Positions 1-7,539 are shown, numbered from the stretch's first letter. The stretch is DNA of 21,741 nt from an uncultured Vogesella sp. (GCA_946479405.1 CAMLGD010000028.1:1-21741), one strand, 5' to 3'. Notes: a model not told the origin generated them from the letters alone. Program-made: numbers and translations.

Positions 1-469
1 TGCCGATGCCCGGCAGCGCGAAGCGCATCATCTGCGGGAACAGCACGCGGCGGAACACCTGCCACGGCTTCATGCCGTAGGCCACCGCCGCCTCGATCTG
101 GCCGCGCGGTACGGCCTGGAAGGCGCCACGGAAGGTCTCGGTGAAATAGGCGCCATAGATGAACCCCATGGTCACCACGCCGGCCAGGAAAGGGTCGATG
201 TCGATCTGTTCGACGCCGGCCCACTCGGTGGCCTGGTTGAGCAGTATTTGCAGGCTGTAAAACAGCAGCAGCATCAGCACCAGGTCGGGCACACTGCGGA
301 TCAGCGTGGTGTAGGCGGAGGCAAGACCGCGCAACAGGCGGCTGCCGGACAACTTGGAGCTGGCACCGATGAGCCCGATCAACACCGATGCCAGCATCGA
401 CAGTAGTGCCAGTTTGATCGTCATCCAGGCGCCACTTGCAATCAGCGGGCCATAGCCTTGTAAAAACAT
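1..469 (-). CDS. Polar amino-acid ABC transporter permease (partial, 3' end outside window)
   Basis: This is the N-terminal 156 residues of an inner-membrane permease of the His/Glu/Gln/Arg/opine type. The ATG at 469 is preceded by a GAGGAATC ribosome site. The sequence starts MFLQGYGPLIASGAW, and continues with hydrophobic segments separated by the conserved loop containing RSVPDLVLM. Near the left edge it reaches the EAA-type cytoplasmic loop (residues reading IEAAVAYGM, then PWQVFRRVLFPQ), which docks to the ATPase subunit. Family members are about 220-240 residues, so roughly one third is missing. It lies 141 bp downstream of the binding-protein gene on the same strand and is very likely its membrane partner. 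The exact substrate cannot be told from the permease alone. Confidence 0.9.
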   Translation of the reverse strand, partial: MFLQGYGPLIASGAWMTIKLALLSMLASVLIGLIGASSKLSGSRLLRGLASAYTTLIRSVPDLVLMLLLFYSLQILLNQATEWAGVEQIDIDPFLAGVVTMGFIYGAYFTETFRGAFQAVPRGQIEAAVAYGMKPWQVFRRVLFPQMMRFALPGIG

Positions 470-561
470 ATCTTGATTCCTCACAAATCGATATCGCACG
501 CATGAACCGCAACGCGTTCACGGCCGATAGCATCCAGCTGGCCGATTTGCCATGCTGACGG

Positions 562-591
562 GGCCGGGCAGCGGCATTCGCGCTCCCGGCC
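562..591 (-). promoter_or_regulatory. Intercistronic hairpin between binding-protein and permease genes
   Basis: On the transcribed minus strand the arms GGCCGGGAGCG and CGCTGCCCGGCC pair over 11 bp with a single bulged G and a 7-nt loop. No T-run follows, so it is not a classic intrinsic terminator. Hairpins here in binding-protein transporter operons commonly stabilise the upstream mRNA and lower permease expression relative to the binding protein. That role is inferred from position only. Confidence 0.5.
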
Positions 592-610
592 TTGATGTGC
601 CGGCTAACGG

Positions 611-1381
611 TCAGTTGTAGATATCGAAGGAGAAATATTTCTTCTGGATCTTGTCGAAGGTGCCGTTCTTGTGGATCTCGGTCAGGGCGCCATTGAGGAC
701 TTTCTTCAGTTCGGCATCTTCCTTGCGCAGACCGATGGCGGCGCCGACTCCCAGCGTTTTGGTGTCATGCAGTGCCGGCCCGGCAAAGACATAGTCACGT
801 CCTTCCGCACTCTTCAGAAAGCCCACCTCCGCCTGTACCGAGTCCTGCAGTGCGGCATCCAGTCGTCCGGCCAGCAAGTCCTGATACACCAGATCCTGAT
901 TCTGGTAGGCAATTACCGTTACCCCCTTGGGTTCCCAGTAGGTTTTGGCATAGGTTTCCTGCGTCGAGCCCTGCTCGACACCCACCCGCTTGCCATTGAG
1001 TCCTTCGGCTGTTGGTAGGATGCTGGCGCCTTTTTTCGCTACTAGCCGGGCTGGGCTGCGGTAGATCTTGTCGGAGAAATCGATCTGCGTCAGGCGCTTC
1101 TCGGTCACGCTCATGGAGGAGAGAATGGCGTCGAACTTCTTGGCTTTCAGCGCCGGGATGATGCCGTCCCAGCCATTCTCTACCCACACGCACTTGGCCT
1201 TGAGCTGCGCACAGATGGCGTTGCCCAGGTCGATATCCAGGCCAACCAGCTTGCCACTGGAAGCCTTGGACTCGAACGGGGCATAACTCGGATTGACGCC
1301 GAAACGGATGACGGTCCAGTCCTTGGCATAAACGCCGCTGGCAGCCAGGGCCATAACAACAGTAATTGCTAGCTTCTTCAT
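611..1381 (-). CDS. Periplasmic lysine/arginine/ornithine-type amino-acid binding protein
   Basis: The 256-residue protein captures a polar amino acid in the periplasm for the ABC permease encoded downstream. The chosen start gives a classical Sec signal peptide, MKKLAITVVMALAASGVYA, cleaved before KDW. A GGAGAG ribosome site precedes the ATG at 1381, whereas the open frame extending 29 codons further has no such support. The mature sequence shows family-3 (SBP_bac_3) hallmarks: RFGVNPSYAPFE, then KLVGLDIDLGNAIC, then NGWDGIIPALKAKKFDAILSS, and SVTEKRLTQIDFSDKIY, all typical of ArgT/HisJ-like proteins. Length is normal. It sits between an M20 amidohydrolase and the permease on one strand, suggesting that the ligand may be the substrate or product of the hydrolase. 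A basic amino acid is only a family-based guess. Confidence 0.92.
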   Translation of the reverse strand: MKKLAITVVMALAASGVYAKDWTVIRFGVNPSYAPFESKASSGKLVGLDIDLGNAICAQLKAKCVWVENGWDGIIPALKAKKFDAILSSMSVTEKRLTQIDFSDKIYRSPARLVAKKGASILPTAEGLNGKRVGVEQGSTQETYAKTYWEPKGVTVIAYQNQDLVYQDLLAGRLDAALQDSVQAEVGFLKSAEGRDYVFAGPALHDTKTLGVGAAIGLRKEDAELKKVLNGALTEIHKNGTFDKIQKKYFSFDIYN

Positions 1382-1489
1382 GTGACTCTCCATAGACATG
1401 CGGGGTACTACCGGGGGTTGCGGCCAACCTGCTATAGGCTTTGCTTTGTGCTGGCTGGCCGGGGGCATTGCTCCTGCTGGCTGTGTGCG

Positions 1490-2692
1490 TCAGTCCTCAA
1501 GCGGCAACGCCAGGAAGCGCTCGGCCAGGCGCGCCCAGTAGGCGGCGCCGACAGGCAGGTTGTGATCGTTGAAGTCGTAGCCCGGGTTATGGACCATGCA
1601 GCCGTCCTCGCCCTCGCCGTTACCGATGCGCAGGTAGCAGCCGGGGCGCTGTTGCAGCATGTAGGCGAAATCCTCACTGCCCATCAGCTGGGCGGTATGC
1701 GGTACTACCTTGTCGGCTCCCACCAGCTCTTGCGCCACCTGGATCGCAAACGCGGTTTCGCGGTCGCTGTTGATGACTACCGGGTAGCCCATCAGGTATT
1801 CGATTTCTGCCTGGGCGCCATAGCTGGCAGCCTGTTGCTGCACCAGGGCGGTGATGCGCTCCTTGAGCAGGGCGCGGACTTCCGGGCAGAACGAGCGGAC
1901 ACTGAGTTCAAGCCGGGCCGCATGCGGGATGACGTTGTTGGCGCTGCCGGCTTGCAGCACACCTACGGTCACCACTGCCGCCTGTCCCGGCTCGACATTG
2001 CGGGCGACGATGGTTTGCAGCCCCATCACGATGCTGGATGCGACCACTACCGGATCAATCGTCAGGTGCGGGCGCGCCGCATGGCCACCGCAGCCCTTGA
2101 TCGTGATGTAGACGTTGTCGCCGGCCGCCTGGAACGGCCCACTGCGAAACAGGAAGGTGCCCGCCGGTGCACCGGGGTGGTTGTGCATGCCGAACACCGC
2201 ATCGCAGGGAAAGCGATCGAACAGCCCATCCCGGATCATGCTGAGTGCGCCGCTGTTGATGCCGTGCTCCTCGGCTGGCTGGAAATACAGGTGTACGGTA
2301 CCGGAGAAACGGCGCGTTTCAGCCAGGTACTGCGCCGCGCCCAGCAGCATGGTGGTGTGCCCATCGTGACCGCAGGCATGCATCTTGCCGTGGTGCTGAC
2401 TGGCATAGGGCAGGCCGGTTTGTTCGTGAATCGGCAGGGCATCCATGTCGGCGCGGATGCCGATGCTGCGCTTGCCATCTCCCACCCTGAGCGTACCGAC
2501 CACGCCGGTGTGCCCGACGCCGGTAGTGACCTCGTAACCCCAATCCGCCAGCTTTCGGGCAACCAGGGCGGCGGTTTCGGTTTCTTCGTAAGCCAGCTCG
2601 GGGTTCTGATGTATCTGGTGCCGGATTGCCCGCAGCCCTTCGACTGCGGTGGCAAGGTCGCCGGTTTCGCAATAACGCTTTGCAATGTCCAT
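1490..2692 (-). CDS. M20 family amidohydrolase (hippurate hydrolase / N-acyl-amino-acid hydrolase type)
   Basis: This cytoplasmic metallopeptidase-fold enzyme is expected to hydrolyse an N-acyl amino acid to amino acid plus carboxylate. Metal-centre motifs appear in the family order: RADMDALPI, HACGHDGHT, the catalytic QPAEE and GMHNHPG, with SEDFAYML near the C terminus. From the ATG at 2692 the protein has 400 residues, normal for HipO-like enzymes. An alternative GTG/ATG at 2725/2722 would add 11 residues but lacks a ribosome site, while AGAGAG lies upstream of 2692. It leads the minus-strand run with the binding protein and permease, and the LysR regulator is divergent. Context suggests scavenging of acylated amino acids. 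Substrate specificity is not readable from the sequence. Confidence 0.9.
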   Translation of the reverse strand: MDIAKRYCETGDLATAVEGLRAIRHQIHQNPELAYEETETAALVARKLADWGYEVTTGVGHTGVVGTLRVGDGKRSIGIRADMDALPIHEQTGLPYASQHHGKMHACGHDGHTTMLLGAAQYLAETRRFSGTVHLYFQPAEEHGINSGALSMIRDGLFDRFPCDAVFGMHNHPGAPAGTFLFRSGPFQAAGDNVYITIKGCGGHAARPHLTIDPVVVASSIVMGLQTIVARNVEPGQAAVVTVGVLQAGSANNVIPHAARLELSVRSFCPEVRALLKERITALVQQQAASYGAQAEIEYLMGYPVVINSDRETAFAIQVAQELVGADKVVPHTAQLMGSEDFAYMLQQRPGCYLRIGNGEGEDGCMVHNPGYDFNDHNLPVGAAYWARLAERFLALPLED

Positions 2693-2807
2693 ATCGCTAG
2701 GCTCTCTGGCTGTTTCCCGCATCACGGGAAGGGGTTGCTCATGGTGCCGCCGTGTGCCGCACCGTTATGGAGGCCACGATAAAGATTGATTGGTGCTCTG
2801 AAAAGAT

Positions 2808-2830
2808 GTAATTTTTTTGAAAATGATTAC
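2808..2830. promoter_or_regulatory. Inverted repeat in the amidohydrolase/LysR intergenic region
   Basis: GTAAT (2808-2812) and ATTAC (2826-2830) form a perfect short inverted repeat with a 13-bp AT-rich spacer. It lies between divergent promoters, where LysR-type regulators usually bind. It does not exactly fit the T-N11-A form, so it is only a candidate operator. Another short dyad, TTCCCG/CGGGAA at 2714-2730, lies in the probable 5' leader of the amidohydrolase gene. Confidence 0.3.
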
Positions 2831-2853
2831 TTTTGTTTATCGATGGGTGAGCC

Positions 2854-3747
2854 ATGAAATTGCAGCAATTGCAGGTGTTCGTTGCCGTTGCGGAAGAAAA
2901 AAGCCTGCGCGCAGCTGCCCGGCGTCTTGATCTGACGCAGCCCGCGGTGACACGCTCCGTGCAAGAGCTGGAAAGCGATCTGGGGGTCGTGCTGATGACG
3001 CGTAGCGTGCAGGGTGTGGAGTTGACCGAGTACGGCGCGTCGCTCAAAACGCGCGCCAAGCAGATACTCGAAGACGCTCGGCGCGCACGCGAGGAGATTG
3101 CTCAGATCAAGGGAGAGATGCGTGGCAAGGTCTGTATCAGCGCGACATCAACCATTGCACTGACTATCCTGCCGAAGGCTCTGGAGCAGTTTCAACAGGC
3201 GGCCCCGGAAGCCGAGTTGTCGTTCATGGAGGTCAAATTTCCGCAGGCGGCACAGTATCTGCGGGATGGGTCGATCGATTTTGTCGTTTCGCATGTGCTA
3301 CCCGACATGCTGGATGATGACCTGATCAGCCTGCCGTTGTTCTCAACCGATTTTGTCGTGATGGCGCGGGCAGGGCACCCGCTATCCAGTGTGCGCCATC
3401 TGGCAGACCTGACCGAGGCGCAATGGTCGACGACCATCCCCTTTGGCGGTTTTCAACATAGCGTCATGGAGACGATGTTCGAGCGCGAAGGGCTACCGCT
3501 GCCCAGCCGCCTGATTCCGTGTTCGTCATTCGCTATTGCGCTGGGGTTGGTTTCTGGTACGGATACGCTTGTGCTGTTCTCGCGGCTGCTGGCACAACAG
3601 ATTGCCAGTTACGGGCTGCAGCAAATCCCGCTGGAAAATCCGTTACCGGCACTGGAGATGAGCATCATCATGCGCAGGAACATTCTTCTCACCCCGGTTG
3701 CCCAGCATTTCATGAGCTGTTTGCAAGCAGCGGCCAAAACAATTTAA
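2854..3747 (+). CDS. LysR-family transcriptional regulator
   Basis: The 297-residue protein has the family architecture. An N-terminal winged helix-turn-helix covers about residues 1-60 (KLQQLQVFVAVAEEKSLRAA, then LDLTQPAVTRSVQELE). A linker helix follows, then a periplasmic-binding-protein-like effector domain from about residue 90 (RGKVCISATSTIALTILP) to the end. Full length matches the family norm of about 300. It is transcribed away from the M20 hydrolase and transport genes across a short AT-rich intergenic region, the usual arrangement for a LysR protein controlling its divergent neighbour and itself. The effector is unknown but may be the acyl amino acid or its product. Confidence 0.93.
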   Translation: MKLQQLQVFVAVAEEKSLRAAARRLDLTQPAVTRSVQELESDLGVVLMTRSVQGVELTEYGASLKTRAKQILEDARRAREEIAQIKGEMRGKVCISATSTIALTILPKALEQFQQAAPEAELSFMEVKFPQAAQYLRDGSIDFVVSHVLPDMLDDDLISLPLFSTDFVVMARAGHPLSSVRHLADLTEAQWSTTIPFGGFQHSVMETMFEREGLPLPSRLIPCSSFAIALGLVSGTDTLVLFSRLLAQQIASYGLQQIPLENPLPALEMSIIMRRNILLTPVAQHFMSCLQAAAKTI

Positions 3748-3836
3748 TCATTAGTGAGCCATCTCAGTTTTTTAGGCGTCTGCAAGTTGCCGATATGTAA
3801 CCGAAAAACTGACTCTCAAAGCAGTGGAATGGACGA

Positions 3837-3900
3837 CCGCTTTGACCCAGCTGATGACTTTGCACGGCCAGTCAAAGCGGCTGCGCTACTCTGAGCAGCC
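3837..3900. repeat. Non-coding inverted repeats downstream of the LysR gene
   Basis: CCGCTTTGAC (3837-3846) and GTCAAAGCGG (3871-3880) are a perfect 10-bp inverted repeat around a 24-nt loop. It runs straight into a second dyad, GGCTGC (3879-3884) and GCAGCC (3895-3900). A further hairpin, AAAAGC-AGCC-GCTTTT, lies at 3929-3944. No gene is seen in 3748-3997. The structures may act as a bidirectional terminator for the LysR gene and the convergent secreted-protein gene, or be the remnant of a small repeat element. Confidence 0.45.
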
Positions 3901-3997
3901 ATAGAGAGGGCGCGGTGCTAATTGTACTAAAAGCAGCCGCTTTTCTTCCTGGCTGGGTGATCGGCTTCGTCCAAATTTGTTTTCCATTCCTCCGAGG

Positions 3998-4879
3998 TTA
4001 CTGCTCCGTTTCTGGCGGCCACATATTGGGTGGATGCTTCTTGGCTGGCATCTTCTGCGGATATTGAATTGGAGAAGACTGCGAGCCAGGTACCTGCCGA
4101 TGCTGTTCGGCACGCGGCCTGCCTTGATGGTTACTTTGTGGCGGTTGTTGTCGATATTGCCACTGCGGCTCTTGTGGTTGCTGTCGTTGTTGTGACTGCT
4201 CTTGTGGTACTTGTCGCTGCTGTTGCTGCCATTGTGATTCGGGTTGTCGTTGCCACTGTGGGCGTGACTGCTCATGCTGCGGCTGATTTCTTGGCTGAAA
4301 ATGCTGCTGTACAACCGGCTCACGTGGCTGATAGCGGTAGCTCCGCGATCGAATCGAATATTGCTGCTCTACTGAGCCCGGGTAGCGGCTGCCCGAGTAG
4401 TCTCGCTGATAGTTGGGCAACGGTGCGGCCGGTACTGATGAGTGACTCCAGCGATCCCAGTCTTTATGACGTCTTGCCCACTTAGGCCCCCAATATTCTC
4501 CCCAGCGCGGCGGGCGATCTACACGCCAATCGCCAAAATACGCAGGTGGTCTACGGTAATAACGTACCGGAATTCGTAGTATAAAGAGTGGGACATATTC
4601 TGGCTCTACCATGACCCATGGCCCGTTATACCAGCTGCCGGCAAACCAGCGGTCATCCTCATATACCCAATACAGTCCATCATAAAAGAAGAAATTTATA
4701 TCCACCTGAGGAGCGTAATAGACTGGATAACCAGGTACCCTGACTAGAGATGGATACATAGGTAGGTTGATGCCGATATCGATGCCCGGAAATGCCATGC
4801 CAATGCCAACAGTAACCTGAGCATGAAGTGAGGTCGTGGGGTAAAACAGCAAAGACAACACAAGAACGAGATAGCGCAT
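3998..4879 (-). CDS. Secreted Gln-rich protein with aromatic-rich N-terminal domain, unknown function
   Basis: I do not recognise a characterised function. The ATG at 4879 has a strong AGGAG ribosome site and gives MRYLVLVLSLLFYPTTSLHA, a signal peptide cleaved near HAQ; the frame extends 10 codons upstream without support. The mature protein has two parts. Residues about 20-140 are rich in Tyr, Trp and Pro (YDGLYWVYEDDRWFAGSWYN, then VPLFILRIPVRYYRRPP), resembling the YXWXXGRW-type repeats of small exported proteobacterial proteins. From about residue 165 to the end it is low-complexity, Gln/Pro/Arg-rich with runs such as QWQQQQRQ, and probably disordered. Total length is 293. The AT-rich upstream DNA and decayed mobile DNA beside it hint at acquisition by transfer. 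Location is probably periplasmic or extracellular. Confidence 0.65.
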   Translation of the reverse strand: MRYLVLVLSLLFYPTTSLHAQVTVGIGMAFPGIDIGINLPMYPSLVRVPGYPVYYAPQVDINFFFYDGLYWVYEDDRWFAGSWYNGPWVMVEPEYVPLFILRIPVRYYRRPPAYFGDWRVDRPPRWGEYWGPKWARRHKDWDRWSHSSVPAAPLPNYQRDYSGSRYPGSVEQQYSIRSRSYRYQPREPVVQQHFQPRNQPQHEQSRPQWQRQPESQWQQQQRQVPQEQSQQRQQPQEPQWQYRQQPPQSNHQGRPRAEQHRQVPGSQSSPIQYPQKMPAKKHPPNMWPPETEQ

Positions 4880-5277
4880 TTTCAGTTCTCCTATAGGGTG
4901 AACGGTCATCGCAGCAATGGTTGCTTTGAATAAATTTAAAGATGAGCTAGGTGGGAATATTGAATCTATAGTATATATTTTTAATGCTAAAAATTACTAA
5001 CGCATGAAACGCCATGGCTACAATCTAAAAAACTAATGGTTTCGTTTAGGCTGTAATTTCATATGAATTAGGCGTGAAATATATGCCTATGAATATTGCA
5101 AAAAATCATTAGCGCATGCTTGATGCTGTGGTGCGTGTGCTATTATTTATTGATCAATTTTTTGCCATTAAGTTTCTTTTTTTTCTGCTTTTTTATTGTG
5201 TCAATGATAAATCAATCGTGATGAAGTAATATTGATGCAGTGTTGGTTTGTCCCGCTCCTAGTGGACACTACTTAAG
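4880..5277. other. AT-rich gene-free stretch with short degenerate repeats
   Basis: About 400 bp of visibly AT-rich DNA between the secreted-protein gene and the transposase remnant, in sharp contrast with the surrounding GC-rich sequence. No convincing gene is seen. An imperfect 21-bp direct repeat occurs at 4986-5006 and 5098-5118, matching at 17 of 21 positions and ending CGCATG. A related TTAGGCGTGAAA lies at 5068-5079, inside a TAGGC/GCCTA dyad (5069-5089). A possible minus-strand -10 (TATACT, 4970-4975) could serve the secreted-protein gene, but no good -35 is evident. Confidence 0.6.
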
Positions 5278-5548
5278 GTGGATATCGACATCGGTACGTA
5301 ATTTCACGCTGTTGCAGTTTCCCCGGAACGCGATGACTTGCCAGTACGCCCTTCCGTAGCTTTACCCAGGACTTCACGCGATGGCCAACTGGCTCAAGCA
5401 AGTCAGTATCCGCACCGTAGCGATGGAATCCACGGGGGCGTACTGGATTCCTGCTTACGAAATACTGGCAGCGTGTGGCTTTGAAGTCTTCCCGGTCAAC
5501 ACCTGGGAGGCGAAGAATGTTCCTGGGCGCAAGACCGATTTGAACGAT
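5278..5548 (+). pseudogene. IS110-family transposase remnant (N-terminal DEDD domain, frameshifted and truncated)
   Basis: The reading starts at 5278 as VDIDIGT, hits a TAA stop at 5299-5301, then continues FHAVAVSPERDDLPVR. It shifts frame to PFRSFTQDF and shifts again to HAMANWLKQ, followed by VAMESTGAYWIPAYEIL and KNVPGRKTDLNDA. This is the characteristic RuvC-like N-terminal region of IS110 transposases. At least one stop and two frameshifts are present. Everything after NDA, where the family continues with QWLQ and some 200 more residues, is missing because the sequence changes directly into a methylase gene. No terminal inverted repeats or target duplication were recognised. The element is certainly inactive. 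Confidence 0.85.
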
Positions 5549-6341
5549 GCCCTGGCTGGGCGCTAAGCGCCGTCTGGCTGACAAGCTGTTCCCGCTGTTT
5601 CCCCCGCACGAGTGCTACGTCGAGCTGTTCTGCGGCGGCGCCGCGCTGTACTTCCTGCGCCAGGTGCCGGTACCGGTCGAGGTGCTGAATGATGTGAACG
5701 GCGAACTGGTGAACCTCTACCGGGTGGTGCAGCACCACCTGGAAGAGTTTGTCCGCCAGTTCAAATGGGCACTGAGCAGCCGCGAAGTGTTGAAGTGGCA
5801 GCAGATGACCCGCACGGAAACGCTGACCGATATCCAGCGTGCCGCGCGCTTCTTCTACCTGCAGCACCACGCCTTCAGCGGCAAGGTGGACGGCTAGAAC
5901 TATGGCACCGCCACCACCGCGCAGATGGTCAACCTGTGCCGTATCGAAGAGAACCTGAGTGCCGCGCACCTGCGGCTGACCGGGACCAACATTGAGCGGC
6001 TCAGCTGGCAGGATTGCCTGAAGCGCTACGACCGACCGCATACCTTCTTCTACGCCGATCCGCCGTATTGGTAAACCGAGGGTTATGGCGTGCCGTTCGA
6101 CTTAGACTAGTACGAGCAGTTGGCCAGGGTGATGCGTGACTGCAAGGGCAAGGTGATGGTCAGCATCAACGACCACCCGGACATCCAGGCCGCGTTTGCT
6201 GGCTTCTGGATGGAGGGGCTGGACATCAAGTACAGCACGGGGAACAGCCAAGGCAGCCCACAGACCAGCCGGGAGCTGGTGGTTGCGAACTGGGAGCCGG
6301 CAGTGCTTGGCGGACTGTTTCAGTGTCAATACTGGCGCTAA
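5547..6341 (+). pseudogene. Phage-type DNA adenine methylase (D12 class), three in-frame stops
   Basis: A single uninterrupted reading frame of 264 residues encodes a D12-class N6-adenine methyltransferase. It starts MPWLGAKRRLADKL, followed by the AdoMet-binding motif YVELFCGGAAL, the catalytic DPPY in FFYADPPYW, and a C-terminal part with VMVSINDHPDI and SRELVVANWEP. Three stops break it: TAG at 5895-5897, TAA at 6072-6074 and TAG at 6108-6110. At each place the surrounding sequence suggests an ancestral Gln (VDG-stop-NYGTATT, PYW-stop-TEGYG, FDLD-stop-YEQLA), so each could be one C-to-T change. No frameshift is visible. The N terminus abuts the IS110 remnant and may have lost a few residues. 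Without suppression the longest product would be 116 residues lacking DPPY, hence probably non-functional. It is probably a prophage relic. Confidence 0.85.
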
Positions 6342-6738
6342 CTAGCGGCAGGGAAGGGTGCCAAAGATTGCGCGAAAGTGTGCCAAATATCGCGCGCCGT
6401 TACAGTTACACTGTGAATCTCCGCAATGATGATACGAACAATGCCTCGTAGCCAGATTTCCTCTCCGGTCAAAACAGCTCGCAATTCGGGTTGTGCGGCT
6501 GCCTGCTGCTCATTTTCTCGCACAATCTGCTCATACAATTCTTCGGCAGCAGGGACGATTCTCGCGAGCCTGCTTGAACTATTCGACGAATGACAGTTAC
6601 TCGGGCGAAGTGTATCTCTCGCCAGAGTCGGCACAGGCTGGGGAGAGTGGCGAGTATGTCTCTGAATATCTCCGCCCAGACACCACCTAGTCGGCCATTG
6701 CCGAAACCTGCTGGGATGGTATCTATCACGGCTGTCAT
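6338..6738 (-). pseudogene. Unknown small gene, probably frameshifted
   Basis: I do not recognise this sequence. An ATG at 6738 has a good GGAG ribosome site and lies 20 bp after the stop of the PAP2 gene on the same strand. It reads MTAVIDTIPAGFGNGRLGGV onward to VTVIRRIVQAGS and would stop at 6469 as an 89-residue protein. The adjacent frame becomes much more protein-like from about 6570 (SRLARIVPAAEELYEQIV, later TGEEIWLRGIVRIIIAEI) and ends at 6338, just overlapping the methylase end. The simplest reading is a roughly 130-residue gene with one frameshift. The alternative is a short intact 89-residue protein. There are no clear membrane segments or known motifs. Confidence 0.35.
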
Positions 6739-6758
6739 GAGTGAGCTCCGAAGCATGC

Positions 6759-7340
6759 CTATCGCTTGATAGCGCGGCGATAGCCACGGTCATACAAATT
6801 TTCCAAAACGATGATGAGTTGAGCGCCGGCCTGATGCTGAAAGGCTCTCCACACCAACCAGGCACTGGGCAGCGCAACAAGCAGTGCCCCTACGATATCG
6901 AGCGGGAAATGTACTCCCAAAAATACACGGGACCAGCCGACTAAAACGCCAGCTAGTAGTAGCCCAGCCCCCAGTTTGCGTAAACCACCAAACAGCATGC
7001 CCATGCCAAGGTTGAAGAAGACCGTGGCGTGATCGCTGGGAAATGAGGCCTCTGGCTTGTGCGCCAGGAAGGTATGACCCAAGCCGATCATAAATGGACG
7101 TGGGTGGGGCCATGCGGTGGTGATGAGCTGCCCCACCACCAATGCCAGACCAACGCCAAGGGCCGCACTGACGGCGGCATGCCGTTCACGCGGCCCGCCG
7201 CTGATCCACAGCCATACCAGTACCAGCGGGATGCCGTAGATCAACCATTGCGCAAGAAACATTGCCATCGCCAGCAGGACCGTTGACGGCTGGCTGCCTG
7301 CGTTGATCAGTATGAAGAGGTGATGGTTCCAGTTTTCCAT
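6759..7340 (-). CDS. PAP2-family phosphatase, YbjG/BcrC-like undecaprenyl-diphosphatase
   Basis: This 193-residue inner-membrane protein is predicted to dephosphorylate undecaprenyl diphosphate, recycling the cell-wall lipid carrier. The three PAP2 signature blocks are present: WPHPRPFMIG, SFPSDHATVFF (catalytic His of PSDH) and SRVFLGVHFPLDIVGA (second catalytic His and Asp). Several hydrophobic helices surround them (for example LVLVWLWI, LGVGLALVVGQLI, LLLAGVLVGW). Length and motif spacing fit YbjG/BcrC. The ATG at 7340 lacks a strong ribosome site. The gene is intact although its neighbours on the left are decayed. It is transcribed away from the copper island and has no obvious link to it. 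Such enzymes can also confer bacitracin tolerance, which is family knowledge only. Confidence 0.88.
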   Translation of the reverse strand: MENWNHHLFILINAGSQPSTVLLAMAMFLAQWLIYGIPLVLVWLWISGGPRERHAAVSAALGVGLALVVGQLITTAWPHPRPFMIGLGHTFLAHKPEASFPSDHATVFFNLGMGMLFGGLRKLGAGLLLAGVLVGWSRVFLGVHFPLDIVGALLVALPSAWLVWRAFQHQAGAQLIIVLENLYDRGYRRAIKR

Positions 7341-7464
7341 GTACGTAGCCTAAGGTTGTTCAAGGCTAGCTAGCCTCTGCGGGAGAGCAGACTAGCAGTA
7401 CCCACCTTAAGTCCACCTGAACGGGCACGCACGAGTGTGCAATGCAGGAACATCGAGATGGATG

Positions 7465-7495
7465 TTGACCTTGCCATCGTGGCAAGCTCCAGACT
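7465..7495 (+). promoter_or_regulatory. CueR-type promoter/operator upstream of the HMA gene
   Basis: A TTGACC -35 (7465-7470) overlaps the dyad CTTGCC-ATCGT-GGCAAG (7470-7486). A weak -10, CAGACT (7490-7495), sits at the long 19-bp spacing characteristic of MerR-family activated promoters. The dyad resembles the known CueR site ACCTTCC...GGAAGGT. A cueR gene lies about 3 kb downstream. Confidence 0.8.
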
Positions 7496-7539
7496 GCTGG
7501 TACGGCCAAGGTTGGCCGCATCACTGCAAAGGACATGCC

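Noticed and set aside
1382..2782. 466-codon plus-strand open frame opposite the amidohydrolase
   Set aside because: It spans the end of one minus-strand gene and all of another with complete M20 motifs; no ribosome site or domain.
5895..6110. Genetic-code change (stop to Gln) as an explanation for the methylase stops
   Set aside because: Surrounding genes use ordinary stops and the methylase uses CAG for Gln elsewhere; adjoining DNA is decayed. Kept only as a finding to test.
7435..7539. N-terminal extension of the HMA protein from a GTG at 7435
   Set aside because: It would translate through the CueR promoter; the ATG at 7540 begins the domain exactly and has a ribosome site.
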